The notes below the pieces were generated by a model. That model was not told where the DNA came from. It saw only the letters and a program-made list of their open reading frames with translations, and made no database searches. Below are positions 8,542 through 16,274 of a stretch of 64,000 bases of DNA, piece after piece; within the stretch, counting starts at the first letter, position 1, and every line of letters starts with the position of its first letter. The stretch is from JAEZBP01 sp963832725. Its GTDB lineage: Bacteria; Myxococcota_A; Polyangia; Polyangiales; Sandaracinaceae. The stretch covers positions 1,860,001-1,924,000 of the forward strand of contig CAWHVG010000003.1 in assembly GCA_963832725.1 (NCBI GenBank), in the 5' to 3' direction. Position numbers and translations under genes: made by a program.

Positions 8542-9372
8542 GTGACCGTCGCCAGCGCGGACCTCGATCGGCTCGCGAGCCTGCTCGCCGGGCGGCGCGT
8601 CGCCGTGCTCACGGGCGCCGGCTGCAGCACCGAGAGCGGCATCCCCGACTACCGCGGCCCCGAAACGCGGCGGCGCGCGCGCAACCCCATCAAGTACCGC
8701 GCGTTCCTCACGGCACCCGAGGCGCGGCGGCGCTACTGGGCCCGAGCGGTCGTCGGTTGGTCGCGCATGGACGGCGCGAAACCGAACGCGGCGCACTTCG
8801 CGCTCGCCCACATGCAAGCGGGCGGCATCGTGCACGGGCTGGTCACCCAGAACGTCGACCGGCTCCACCACCGCGCCGGGAGCACCGACGCGATCGAGCT
8901 GCACGGCGCGCTGGCCGAAGTGCGCTGCATGGAGTGCGGCGACATCACGCCGCGCGCGGATCTGCAGCGCCGCCTGCTCGAGCTCAACCCCGACTGGGAG
9001 GCGCTGCACGCGGAGATGGCGCCCGACGGCGACGCGGAGCTGCCGGCCACGCTCGTGGAGCGCTTCGAGGTCGCCGCGTGCCTGGTCTGCGGCGGCTTCC
9101 TCAAGCCCAACGTCGTGTTCTTCGGCGAGAGCGTGCCGCCGTCGCTCGTGGAGCGCGCATACGCGTTCGTGGAGAGCGCCGGCGCGCTCTTGGTGGTGGG
9201 CTCCTCGCTCGCCGTGTTCAGCGGCTATCGCTTCGTGAAGCGCGCCTCGCAACACGGCATCCCCGTCGCAATCGTGAACCTCGGCGAGAGCCGCGGCGAC
9301 CCGCACGCCGAGCTCATCGTCCAAGCCAGGGCCGGGGTCATCCTGCCGGCGCTCGCCGACATGCTCTGCTGA
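8542..9372 (+). CDS. NAD-dependent protein deacylase, SIR2/sirtuin family
   Basis: This is a 276-residue cytoplasmic sirtuin that removes acyl groups from lysine using NAD. The NAD site GAGCSTESGIPDYRG is at residues 25-39, TQNVDRLH at 102-109 and the catalytic His at 121 (ELHGA). The four zinc cysteines are at 129, 132, 180 and 183 (CMEC and CLVC). GSSLAVF and IVNLGE complete the Rossmann part. All signature residues are present and the length is typical for class II or SIRT4-like sirtuins. The start is GTG. The intergenic gap to the divergent repeat-protein gene is only about 80 bp and must hold both promoters. Confidence 0.93.
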   Translation: MTVASADLDRLASLLAGRRVAVLTGAGCSTESGIPDYRGPETRRRARNPIKYRAFLTAPEARRRYWARAVVGWSRMDGAKPNAAHFALAHMQAGGIVHGLVTQNVDRLHHRAGSTDAIELHGALAEVRCMECGDITPRADLQRRLLELNPDWEALHAEMAPDGDAELPATLVERFEVAACLVCGGFLKPNVVFFGESVPPSLVERAYAFVESAGALLVVGSSLAVFSGYRFVKRASQHGIPVAIVNLGESRGDPHAELIVQARAGVILPALADMLC

Positions 9373-9655
9373 GCTGCCGACCCCTTCCCTCGAGGCGGCA
9401 CGGCCACCCTTCACATGGTGCCTCGCGAAGGAACCCGTCTCGATTCCGGGTACGGTTCGGCGACGAACCCCGAGCGCTCGGAACGTCTCCCGCCGACGGT
9501 CCGCGACACCGGACGACCGTTCCGGCGACACGCCCCGTGGGCATGTCGCGGCAACGTGAGCAGGCGCGGGCAGCAGCGCCACGTACGAAGAGCGATCGGA
9601 CGCCATCCGCTCCGCGGGAACGCCGGTTGCTTCGAAGGGCGGGAGGAGGTCGAAC
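9373..9655. other. Intergenic region without a convincing gene
   Basis: This stretch of about 280 bp lies between the sirtuin gene and a small hypothetical gene. One 85-codon open frame exists, but its composition is Arg-rich and unlike a protein, and no known motif or clear hairpin terminator is visible. Confidence 0.5.
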
Positions 9656-9928
9656 GTGTCGTCTTCCCCTGAACGCGAGCGCTCACTGGCATCCGAGGCC
9701 ACCCGCCTCGTACTCGATCGAGTCGGGCTGCGAACCTATCTCTTCGGCGTCGAGCGCGCCGACGGAGGATGGATCGTCGACGTGGAGCATCCGGTCGGTG
9801 GCGCGTGGCAGCGCGTCGTCCTCGAGGCCCCGCACGAGGCGCTGATCGCCACGCTCGACGACCCTCGCCGGCGCGAAGCCATGGCCCGCCTGTGGCGCCC
9901 TCGGCTCGAGCAGCGGTCGGCCGCGTGA
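9656..9928 (+). CDS. Small hypothetical protein (90 aa)
   Basis: The GTG start is preceded by AGGAGG at 9644-9649 with ideal six-base spacing, which is the best ribosome-binding site in this part of the window and the main evidence that the gene is real. The product is an acidic, probably globular cytoplasmic protein with an alpha-beta-alpha look (VGLRTYLFGVERADGGWIVDVEHPVGG). It has no signal peptide or membrane segment. The family is not recognised. Confidence 0.62.
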   Translation: MSSSPERERSLASEATRLVLDRVGLRTYLFGVERADGGWIVDVEHPVGGAWQRVVLEAPHEALIATLDDPRRREAMARLWRPRLEQRSAA

Positions 9929-9971
9929 CTCGACCCCTCCTCGGCGCGCGGCAGCGCCCATCCACGGATCC

Positions 9972-10066
9972 GGCGCCGCGTCGTTCACCGAACAGCCCTT
10001 CAGTCGAGCACTCGCAATCCAACGCGGCGCCCATCCCGAGGGTCGGGCGCCGCGTCGTTCACCGAA
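9972..10066 (+). repeat. Pair of 21-bp direct repeats
   Basis: The 21-bp sequence GGCGCCGCGTC followed by GTTCACCGAA occurs at 9972-9992 and again at 10046-10066, 74 bp apart, in the intergenic space between two convergent genes. Its role is unknown. Confidence 0.6.
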
Positions 10067-10142
10067 GGGTCCTCGCAGCAGAGCTCTCGCCGGGCGCGAT
10101 GGGATCGTGCGGGGCGCTATCCGCGACCACGGCCCGAGCGCA

Positions 10143-10184
10143 GAAAGGCGGCGCTCACCGCGCGGGTGGGCGCCGCCTTCTCTT
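10143..10184 (-). terminator. Intrinsic terminator of the methyltransferase-like lipoprotein gene
   Basis: Read on the minus strand, a 14-bp stem (GGCGGCGCCCACC half, one mismatch) with a small GC loop is followed by TTTCT. It lies 17-58 bases after the stop of the gene ending at 10201. Confidence 0.7.
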
Positions 10185-10200
10185 CACGAGGTCGGGCGCG

Positions 10201-11121
10201 CTACTGGGCCGCCGTCTCGCTCTCTGCGTCCGAGCCCGCCGCGCTCTCGGCACCGTCCGGCTTCACGAAGCGGAGGGTCATCCGATCGCTCTCGCCGACC
10301 TCGACGAAGGCGTCGCGGTCCTCGTCCTCGCCGCGCAACGTCGGCGGGAGCGACCACACGCCGTGCGGGTGCTCGTGATCGTCGGCCGGGTTGGCGTTGA
10401 CGTCCGAGCGAGCGTCGAGCCGCAGCCCTGCCTCCTCGGCCAGGTGCACGATGTACGCCTCCGGCACGTAGCCTTGCTCGGCCGACTCCAGCGGCGTGGC
10501 CCCCTCGGGCGCCCGATGCTGCACGACGCCGAGCACGCCGCCCGGCTTGAGCACGCGCGCCATCGCGTTGAAGACCTCCTGCTCGTAGCCGTGGCGCACC
10601 CAGTTGTGGACGCTGCGGAAGGTCAGGACCATGTCGGCCGAGCCCGGCTCACCGAGGTCGACCTGTTCCGGCGGATGGAAGACGACGCTCTCGACCTGGT
10701 CGAAGACCTCCGGGTGGGCGTGCATCAGCTCGACCTCCGCCTGCGCGTAGTGGTCTTCGGCCGGATCGCCCTGCGCCACGCTCAGGTGCCCCTGGTCGCG
10801 CAGCACGAGCGCGAGCACGGACGTGTACCAACCACGCCCCGGCTGCATCTCGATCACGTTCATGTTCGGTTGAAGCCCGAAGAACGCGAGCGTCTCCTCG
10901 GGATGGCGATATGGGTCGCGCGCGCGGTCCTCGTCGCTCCGGTGGGAGCCGGCGAGCGCGGCTGCGACGGATCCGGTCTGGACGTCGGAGCCGTCGCTCG
11001 ACCCCGTCGATGAAGCTTGGGCGGCGGGCTCCGAGGCCGGCGCGTGCGCAGGCTCGGGAGACGCGCCACCGCATCCGAAGACGAATGCGAACAACGTCGC
11101 GATGAAGAGTCGATTTCGCAT
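10201..11121 (-). CDS. Methyltransferase-like lipoprotein (COG4798 type)
   Basis: This is a 306-residue exported protein. The signal peptide ends in a lipobox with Cys17 (FVFGC), followed by a Ser/Ala/Pro-rich linker. From about residue 60 it has the class I SAM-methyltransferase pattern. Motif I is NVIEMQPGRGWYTSVLA, an acidic loop follows, then ADMVLTFRSVHNWVRHG and the post-motif LKPGGVLGVVQH. This wording matches the predicted methyltransferases grouped as COG4798, many of which are exported and may not methylate anything, since SAM is not expected outside the cytoplasm. A paralogue lies at 19771-20589. A clear terminator follows. Confidence 0.82.
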   Translation of the reverse strand: MRNRLFIATLFAFVFGCGGASPEPAHAPASEPAAQASSTGSSDGSDVQTGSVAAALAGSHRSDEDRARDPYRHPEETLAFFGLQPNMNVIEMQPGRGWYTSVLALVLRDQGHLSVAQGDPAEDHYAQAEVELMHAHPEVFDQVESVVFHPPEQVDLGEPGSADMVLTFRSVHNWVRHGYEQEVFNAMARVLKPGGVLGVVQHRAPEGATPLESAEQGYVPEAYIVHLAEEAGLRLDARSDVNANPADDHEHPHGVWSLPPTLRGEDEDRDAFVEVGESDRMTLRFVKPDGAESAAGSDAESETAAQ

Positions 11122-11303
11122 GGGCGGCAGCCTAGCACCACCGTCCAGTCGATCCCGCAGCTCGGTGCTCGTTGTTCCGGCGCGATGGAGAGTGCTGCGA
11201 ACCGCCTCGCCCTGAATCGCCGACCGGCCGGCGCTCTATTCCGAGCGCGACAGGTCCAGATTGTCGTTCGGCGCGACCGCGCTGCGATCTCCGCCGAGCA
11301 CGT

Positions 11304-12494
11304 CTATCCGCCCTGAAGCGTGAGCCGACCGGCGCCGAGCCAACCGACCGGACGACCGTCGAGGGCGAGGTCGACCAGCGCGCGCGCCGCGAGGAAGCCG
11401 AAGCCGAGACCGTGCCCGGTGTGCCCGGCCAGGTACTTCACGCGCGGCTTGCCCGGCAGCTCGCCGATGAAGGGCAGGCCGTCGCCGGAGAAGCCCATCA
11501 CGCCGCCCCAGCGGTGCGTCACCCTCGCCGACGCGAGCTCGGGAAAGATGCCGACCAAGAACTCGAGGAGCCCTTCCTGGATCGGATCGGTGATCTCGTC
11601 GCTGTAGCCCTTCTCGGCGTCGGCGTGGTGCTGCCGCCAGCCACCGGCGACCAGCTCGCCGCTCGGGAGCTGCCAGAAGTACTCGTAGCCGAAGTCGCAG
11701 TAGATGCCCCAAGGCGTGATGCGGCGCGGCAGCGGCTCGGTGGCCAGCATCTGCCCGCGCGTCGGATACACGCGGCCGTGGAAGTGCGAATGGACCAGTG
11801 GCGAGTACGCGTTGGCGCAGACGAGCACCATCTGCGCGCGGAAGCGGGCGCGCGACGTTCGCACCTCGACGCCGTCCCCGTCCTCCTCGATCGCGAACAC
11901 CTCGTGATGCGGGAACAGCCGCGCGCCGCGCTCCTGGGCCCGCGACAGGACACGCTCGGTCAGCCGCGCCGGATCCAAGGTGGCGCCGTCGGGATCGCGG
12001 AGGCCGCCGAAGAACGCGCTCGTGCCGACGGCCTCGGTCATGGCGCCGCGGTCGAATGGCTCCATCGGGAAGCCGTCGTCGTTCAGCAGCGCGCCGGAGC
12101 GCTCGAGCTCGCGCTGCTCGTGCTCGCTCATGGACGCGCTCGCCGTGCCGCCGCGGACCACGCGAAGCGCGGCGTCGTGCTCGCCTTCACCGATGATGTT
12201 CGCGAAGAGCGCGCGCCGCGTCTCGCGAGTGAAGGCCCACACCTCCTTCGCACGCTCGCGGCCGAAGAGATTGACCACCCGGCTGTAGGGGTCGGCGGTA
12301 CCGAGGAGCAACATGCCGCCGCTGCGGCCCGACGCTCCCGACGCCGGCAACCCCGCGTCCACCACCGCCACGCGCTGCCCCCGCTCGGTCAACCAGTAGG
12401 CGGCGCTCGCCCCGCTGATCCCGGCCCCGACGACCAGGAAGTCGGTCTCGTGCTCCGCGTCGCCGGAGCGGTCTTGCCAGAAGGAAACGGTCAT
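11304..12494 (-). CDS. FAD-dependent oxidoreductase of the DAO (glycine/D-amino acid oxidase) family
   Basis: This is a 396-residue cytoplasmic flavoenzyme. The N-terminal dinucleotide fold DFLVVGAGISGASAAYWL binds FAD. SGASGRSGG is the usual second FAD contact of the DadA/SoxB group, and the C-terminal segment GDGLPFIGELPG followed by GHTGHGLGFGFLAARALVDL closes the flavin site. The substrate is probably a secondary or primary amine, but it cannot be told from sequence. The ATG at 12494 was preferred to the adjacent GTG at 12497. It is encoded convergent to the preceding genes and alone. Confidence 0.88.
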   Translation of the reverse strand: MTVSFWQDRSGDAEHETDFLVVGAGISGASAAYWLTERGQRVAVVDAGLPASGASGRSGGMLLLGTADPYSRVVNLFGRERAKEVWAFTRETRRALFANIIGEGEHDAALRVVRGGTASASMSEHEQRELERSGALLNDDGFPMEPFDRGAMTEAVGTSAFFGGLRDPDGATLDPARLTERVLSRAQERGARLFPHHEVFAIEEDGDGVEVRTSRARFRAQMVLVCANAYSPLVHSHFHGRVYPTRGQMLATEPLPRRITPWGIYCDFGYEYFWQLPSGELVAGGWRQHHADAEKGYSDEITDPIQEGLLEFLVGIFPELASARVTHRWGGVMGFSGDGLPFIGELPGKPRVKYLAGHTGHGLGFGFLAARALVDLALDGRPVGWLGAGRLTLQGG

Positions 12495-12683
12495 CACGCA
12501 CCTCGCCTCGGCCCGAGCTCATCGCGGGGTCTCTCCCGTCCAGGGGACGAGACCCGTCGCCGCGCTCGACGATACTCGCCATCGGCTCGTCGCGCCGCTG
12601 CTCCGGCCTGCCCGGGCGAGCGCCGAGAGACCCGCGGCCGTGCGACGGTTCGTCTCCGTCTCGGAGCACGCTACGGTCCGCGT

Positions 12684-13056
12684 ATGAGCGACGCGAGCGC
12701 CGACAAGTGCAGAGTGCTGGTCGTGGACGATAACGAAGACGCGGCCACCATGCTGGCCATGGCGCTGGACATGATGGGCTTCGAGACTTCGGCGGCGCAC
12801 GACGGGCCGGAGGCGCTCGAGCGGATTCGCAGGGTTCCGCCCCGACATCGCGCTGGTCGATATCGGCCTGCCGGGGATGGACGGCTACGAGCTGGCGCCG
12901 CGGCTCAGAGAGGAGCTCCCCGACCTGACGCTCGTCGCCGTCACGGGCTACGGGCTCGAGACGGACAGGCAGCGCTCCCGCGAGGCGGGCTTCGATCACC
13001 ATCTGGTCAAGCCCGTCGAGCTGGCCGCGGTCCGCGAGCTGCTCGCCTCGCTCTGA
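12684..13056 (+). pseudogene. Single-domain response regulator (CheY-like) with one frameshift
   Basis: The N-terminal half reads VLVVDDNEDAATMLAMALDMMGFETSAAHDGPEAL in frame one, with the acidic pocket at Asp15/Asp16. The phosphoacceptor segment DIALVDIGLPGMDGYEL, the T in VAVTGYG and the K in HHLVKPVE follow in another frame up to the stop at 13056. The switch is at about 12833, where AGGGTTC would need to be AGGTTC. Repaired, the protein would be about 123 residues, a receiver domain without an output domain. No histidine kinase is adjacent. Confidence 0.85.
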
Positions 13057-13264
13057 CACCGCCGGGTCGGGAGAGACCCGGCCGTCGGAAGGTCGAGGAG
13101 CGCTGGTTGGACACCAGCCATCCAGATGTGCGAGGCGAGAGTGGTGATGCGCATCGCGGAGCGCGATGGGGTCCAGCTCTGGCTCGGGCCGACGAGGCGA
13201 TGCCGAGTATCTTCGAGGAGGCACGGGTCGCAGCTGGGCCCCGTCCCGCCCACGAGGTGGGTGA

Positions 13265-14492
13265 CGACTCCCGCCGAGCACATCTAGTCCCCCGGATCCC
13301 TGATTTCGATCAGAAGTCACGGGGGGTTGTGGGCGGTGAGGGTGCGCTGCGCGAAGCGGGCGATCTTCGCGAGGATGTCGTCGGCGGTGGCGGTCCAGCG
13401 AAACGGCTTGGGGTCGTCGTTGTGGACGGCGGTGAACTCCTCGATCGCCCTCTTGAGAGCGGCGACGCTCGTGTGAGAGCCACGGCGGAGCTGCCGCTGC
13501 GTGAGTAGGCCGAACCAGCGCTCGACCTGGTTGAGCCACGAGGCATGCGTGGGCGTGAAGTGCAGGTGGAACCGCGGGCGCTTGGCAAGCCAACGATGCA
13601 CGGCCGGCGTCTTGTGCGTGGCGTAGTTGTCGAGGATCACGTGGACCTCGAGGTCCTTCGGCACGTTCGCCTCGATCTCGCGGAGGAACTTGAGGAACTC
13701 GGTGGCGCGGTGGCGCGCGTAGCACTTTCCGATGACGTAGCCGGTCGCCACGTCGAGAGCCGCGAACAGCGTCGTCGTGCCGTGCCGGTCGTAGTCGTGC
13801 GTTCGGCGCTCGACTTCACCGATCCGCATCGGGAGCACGGGCTGGGTGCGGTTCAGCGCTTGGATCTGCGACTTCTCGTCGACGCAGAGAACCAGCGCGT
13901 TGTCGGGCGGGTTCATGTAGAGCCCAACGATGTCGCGCACTTTCTCGATCAGCATCGGATCGCGCGAGATGGTGAACGTCTCGCTCCGATGCGGCTTGAG
14001 TCCGAACGCTCGCCAGACGCGACCGACCGTGGTGTGGCTCATGCCCAAGTGCTTCGCCATCTGGCGCGTGCTCCAGTGCGTCGCTCCCTTCGGCGTGGTC
14101 TCGAGCGTCTCGACCACGACCTTCTCGATGGCCTCGTCGGTGATCTTCCGCGGAGCGCCGGGCCGCGGTTCGTCGACCAGCCCGTCGATCCCCTCCTTCA
14201 GGTAGCGCTTGCGCCACTTACCGACGGTATGGCCCGACGTGCGCAGCTTGGCTGCGACGTCGACATCGCTCAGCCCCGACGCACTGGCCAGGATGATCCG
14301 CGCGCGAAACGCCAGCCGACGCGCACTACGGGCGCGGGCCGTGTAGCGCTCGAGCGCGGCGCGGTCGTCGTCGCTCAACTCGATGCGTGTCGTGGGTCGT
14401 CCGGTACGTGCCATTCCCACCGTAGATCACGGCGCGGAGACTTTTGCAAGATATTTGGGCGACAGGGGACTAGATGTCCTCCGCGGAAGTCG
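13265..14492 (-). mobile_element. IS630-family insertion sequence, copy 1 (apparently complete)
   Basis: The element spans about 1228 bp between imperfect terminal inverted repeats of about 28 bp (13265-13292 and 14465-14492). The repeats differ at three positions and share the inner block ACATCTAGTCCCC. A TA dinucleotide, the usual IS630 target, occurs inside the shared block at both ends, so the true boundary could be the inner TA (13285 and 14471). The single transposase gene is intact. A diverged, inactivated copy is at 57726-58910 in the opposite orientation. Confidence 0.85.
13317..14414 (-). CDS. IS630-family transposase (intact)
   Basis: This 365-residue DDE transposase has an N-terminal helix-turn-helix region (LSDVDVAAKLRTSGHTVGKWRKRYLKEGIDGLVDEPRPGAP is characteristic of the family, residues about 45-90) followed by a second HTH (STRQMAKHLGMSHTTVGRVWRAFGLKPH). 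The catalytic acidic residues are in LCVDEKSQ, VILDNYATHK and LNQVERWF. The start ATG at 14414 gives MARTGRPTT. The gene fills almost the whole element and reads opposite to the window direction. There is no frameshift, so this copy could be active. Confidence 0.93.
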   Translation of the reverse strand: MARTGRPTTRIELSDDDRAALERYTARARSARRLAFRARIILASASGLSDVDVAAKLRTSGHTVGKWRKRYLKEGIDGLVDEPRPGAPRKITDEAIEKVVVETLETTPKGATHWSTRQMAKHLGMSHTTVGRVWRAFGLKPHRSETFTISRDPMLIEKVRDIVGLYMNPPDNALVLCVDEKSQIQALNRTQPVLPMRIGEVERRTHDYDRHGTTTLFAALDVATGYVIGKCYARHRATEFLKFLREIEANVPKDLEVHVILDNYATHKTPAVHRWLAKRPRFHLHFTPTHASWLNQVERWFGLLTQRQLRRGSHTSVAALKRAIEEFTAVHNDDPKPFRWTATADDILAKIARFAQRTLTAHNPP

Positions 14493-14838
14493 CAACACGT
14501 TCTGGCCGGCCCTAGACGCCGATCTCGGAGGCGAGCCTCCTCGAAAGTGCTTTGCACTTCCTGCGGCGGCGCGCCCCCAATCTCGACGCCGATTGCTCGG
14601 CCATACCGGTCGCGACATCCGCCTCGGACATCTAGCGCATCCCGCGCGCGCACCACCCGTGCGGCCCGCGTCGAGCAGGCCGTCGGGTCGGTCGAGCTCA
14701 TCCCGCGCGCGCACCCCGCCCGTGCGGCCCACATCGAGCAGGCCGCCGCATCGGTCGTGCGCGCCCGAGGCGCGGGTGATGGCGCGCTCCGCGGAGCGCG
14801 GTCGAGTCGGGCCGGAGGTTCTCCGGCCCTTCGGTAGG
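14493..14838. other. Non-coding stretch between the IS630 element and the RRM gene
   Basis: No supported gene is seen. The stretch holds a 61-bp direct duplication (listed separately) and several GC-rich palindromic words. Confidence 0.5.
14638..14759 (+). repeat. Two tandem 61-bp direct repeats
   Basis: Units starting at 14638 and 14699 share CATCCCGCGCGCGCACC, GTGCGGCCC and TCGAGCAGGCCG, with about ten differences overall. They lie downstream of the RRM gene on its strand. The function is unknown. Confidence 0.7.
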
Positions 14839-15450
<612 letters not shown>

Positions 15451-15510
15451 CTCTCTCTACTCGTTCTTTCCTTCAATAGTGAGGCACCTCGATCGATACC
15501 CCGTCATTTT

Positions 15511-16159
15511 CTAGCTCCCGCGATTGCGCTCGCCAACGCTGCGTCCGCCGGCGTTTCGACACGCGGGACGCCAGCTCGGGAGCGGGCAGCGCGCCGGGGT
15601 GGGGAGCAGCGCCTCGCGCTCCCGTCGTTCCCCTCGACGCTGCCTCTCGCGCCGGTGCTCCTGAAAGAGCGCCCTCTCACCGCAACCAAGTTCTTCGCCC
15701 AATACTCTGCGGCGGATGCGCGACCGATACGGAATCGTTCCACTCTCAGCCTCGACGGGCTGACACCGTCTCCCTCGTACGATGAGAGCGGTGGTGAGCG
15801 TTATTTGCACTGGTCGCCATCCTCTGTCAAGGGTCGCGCGAGATTGCTCCGGGTCATCGTGCCTCGTGGCCATGTGGTAGGCCAGAGCGTCCAACCCCAG
15901 CGGCGGCGCAAGCTGCTGGATGAGCCGCCGGCTCACGCCGTAGCGGCGCGCCAGGTCGGAGCTTCGTCGAGAAGGGGCGCTCGACCGGCATGTGAAGCGG
16001 CCCTCCCGCGCCAGGCCGAACGCGGCCGGTGAGGATGTCGACGAGGTACGTCTGGCTCACGCCGAACAGCTCCGCGAGCTGCGAGACACCGCCCATGGTG
16101 TAGCGTCGCCGGGCGTACCGGATCTGCTCGTCGGTCAGCCGCATGAGGACCACCTTCAT
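15511..16159 (-). pseudogene. Broken helix-turn-helix protein gene
   Basis: The segment starting at the ATG at 16159 reads MRLTDEQIRYARRRYTMG and then VSQLAELFGVSQTYLVDILTGR, a clear resolvase-like or phage-like HTH. About 55 codons on, the frame must shift near 15960 to continue as SDLARRYGVSRRLIQQLAPPLGLDALAYHM, a second HTH-like unit. Beyond about 15800 the sequence no longer looks coding. It may be the remnant of a small site-specific DNA-binding gene, or two short genes. The open frame upstream of 16159 could extend into the start region of the P-type ATPase gene. The 15451-15510 gap is the RRM leader. Confidence 0.42.
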
Positions 16160-16274
16160 GGTGCCCCAACGCGAGGCCCAGATCAGCACCTCGAGGTCGA
16201 AGTCGCAGACACGCGCGGTCGACGACGACGATAACGGGCGTAAGTGCGGCGAGGGGACCGGCGCAGGAGGAGCG

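Noticed and set aside
9415..9672. An 85-codon gene upstream of the small hypothetical protein
   Set aside because: There is no ribosome site, composition is Arg-rich, and it overlaps the start of the better supported 9656 gene.
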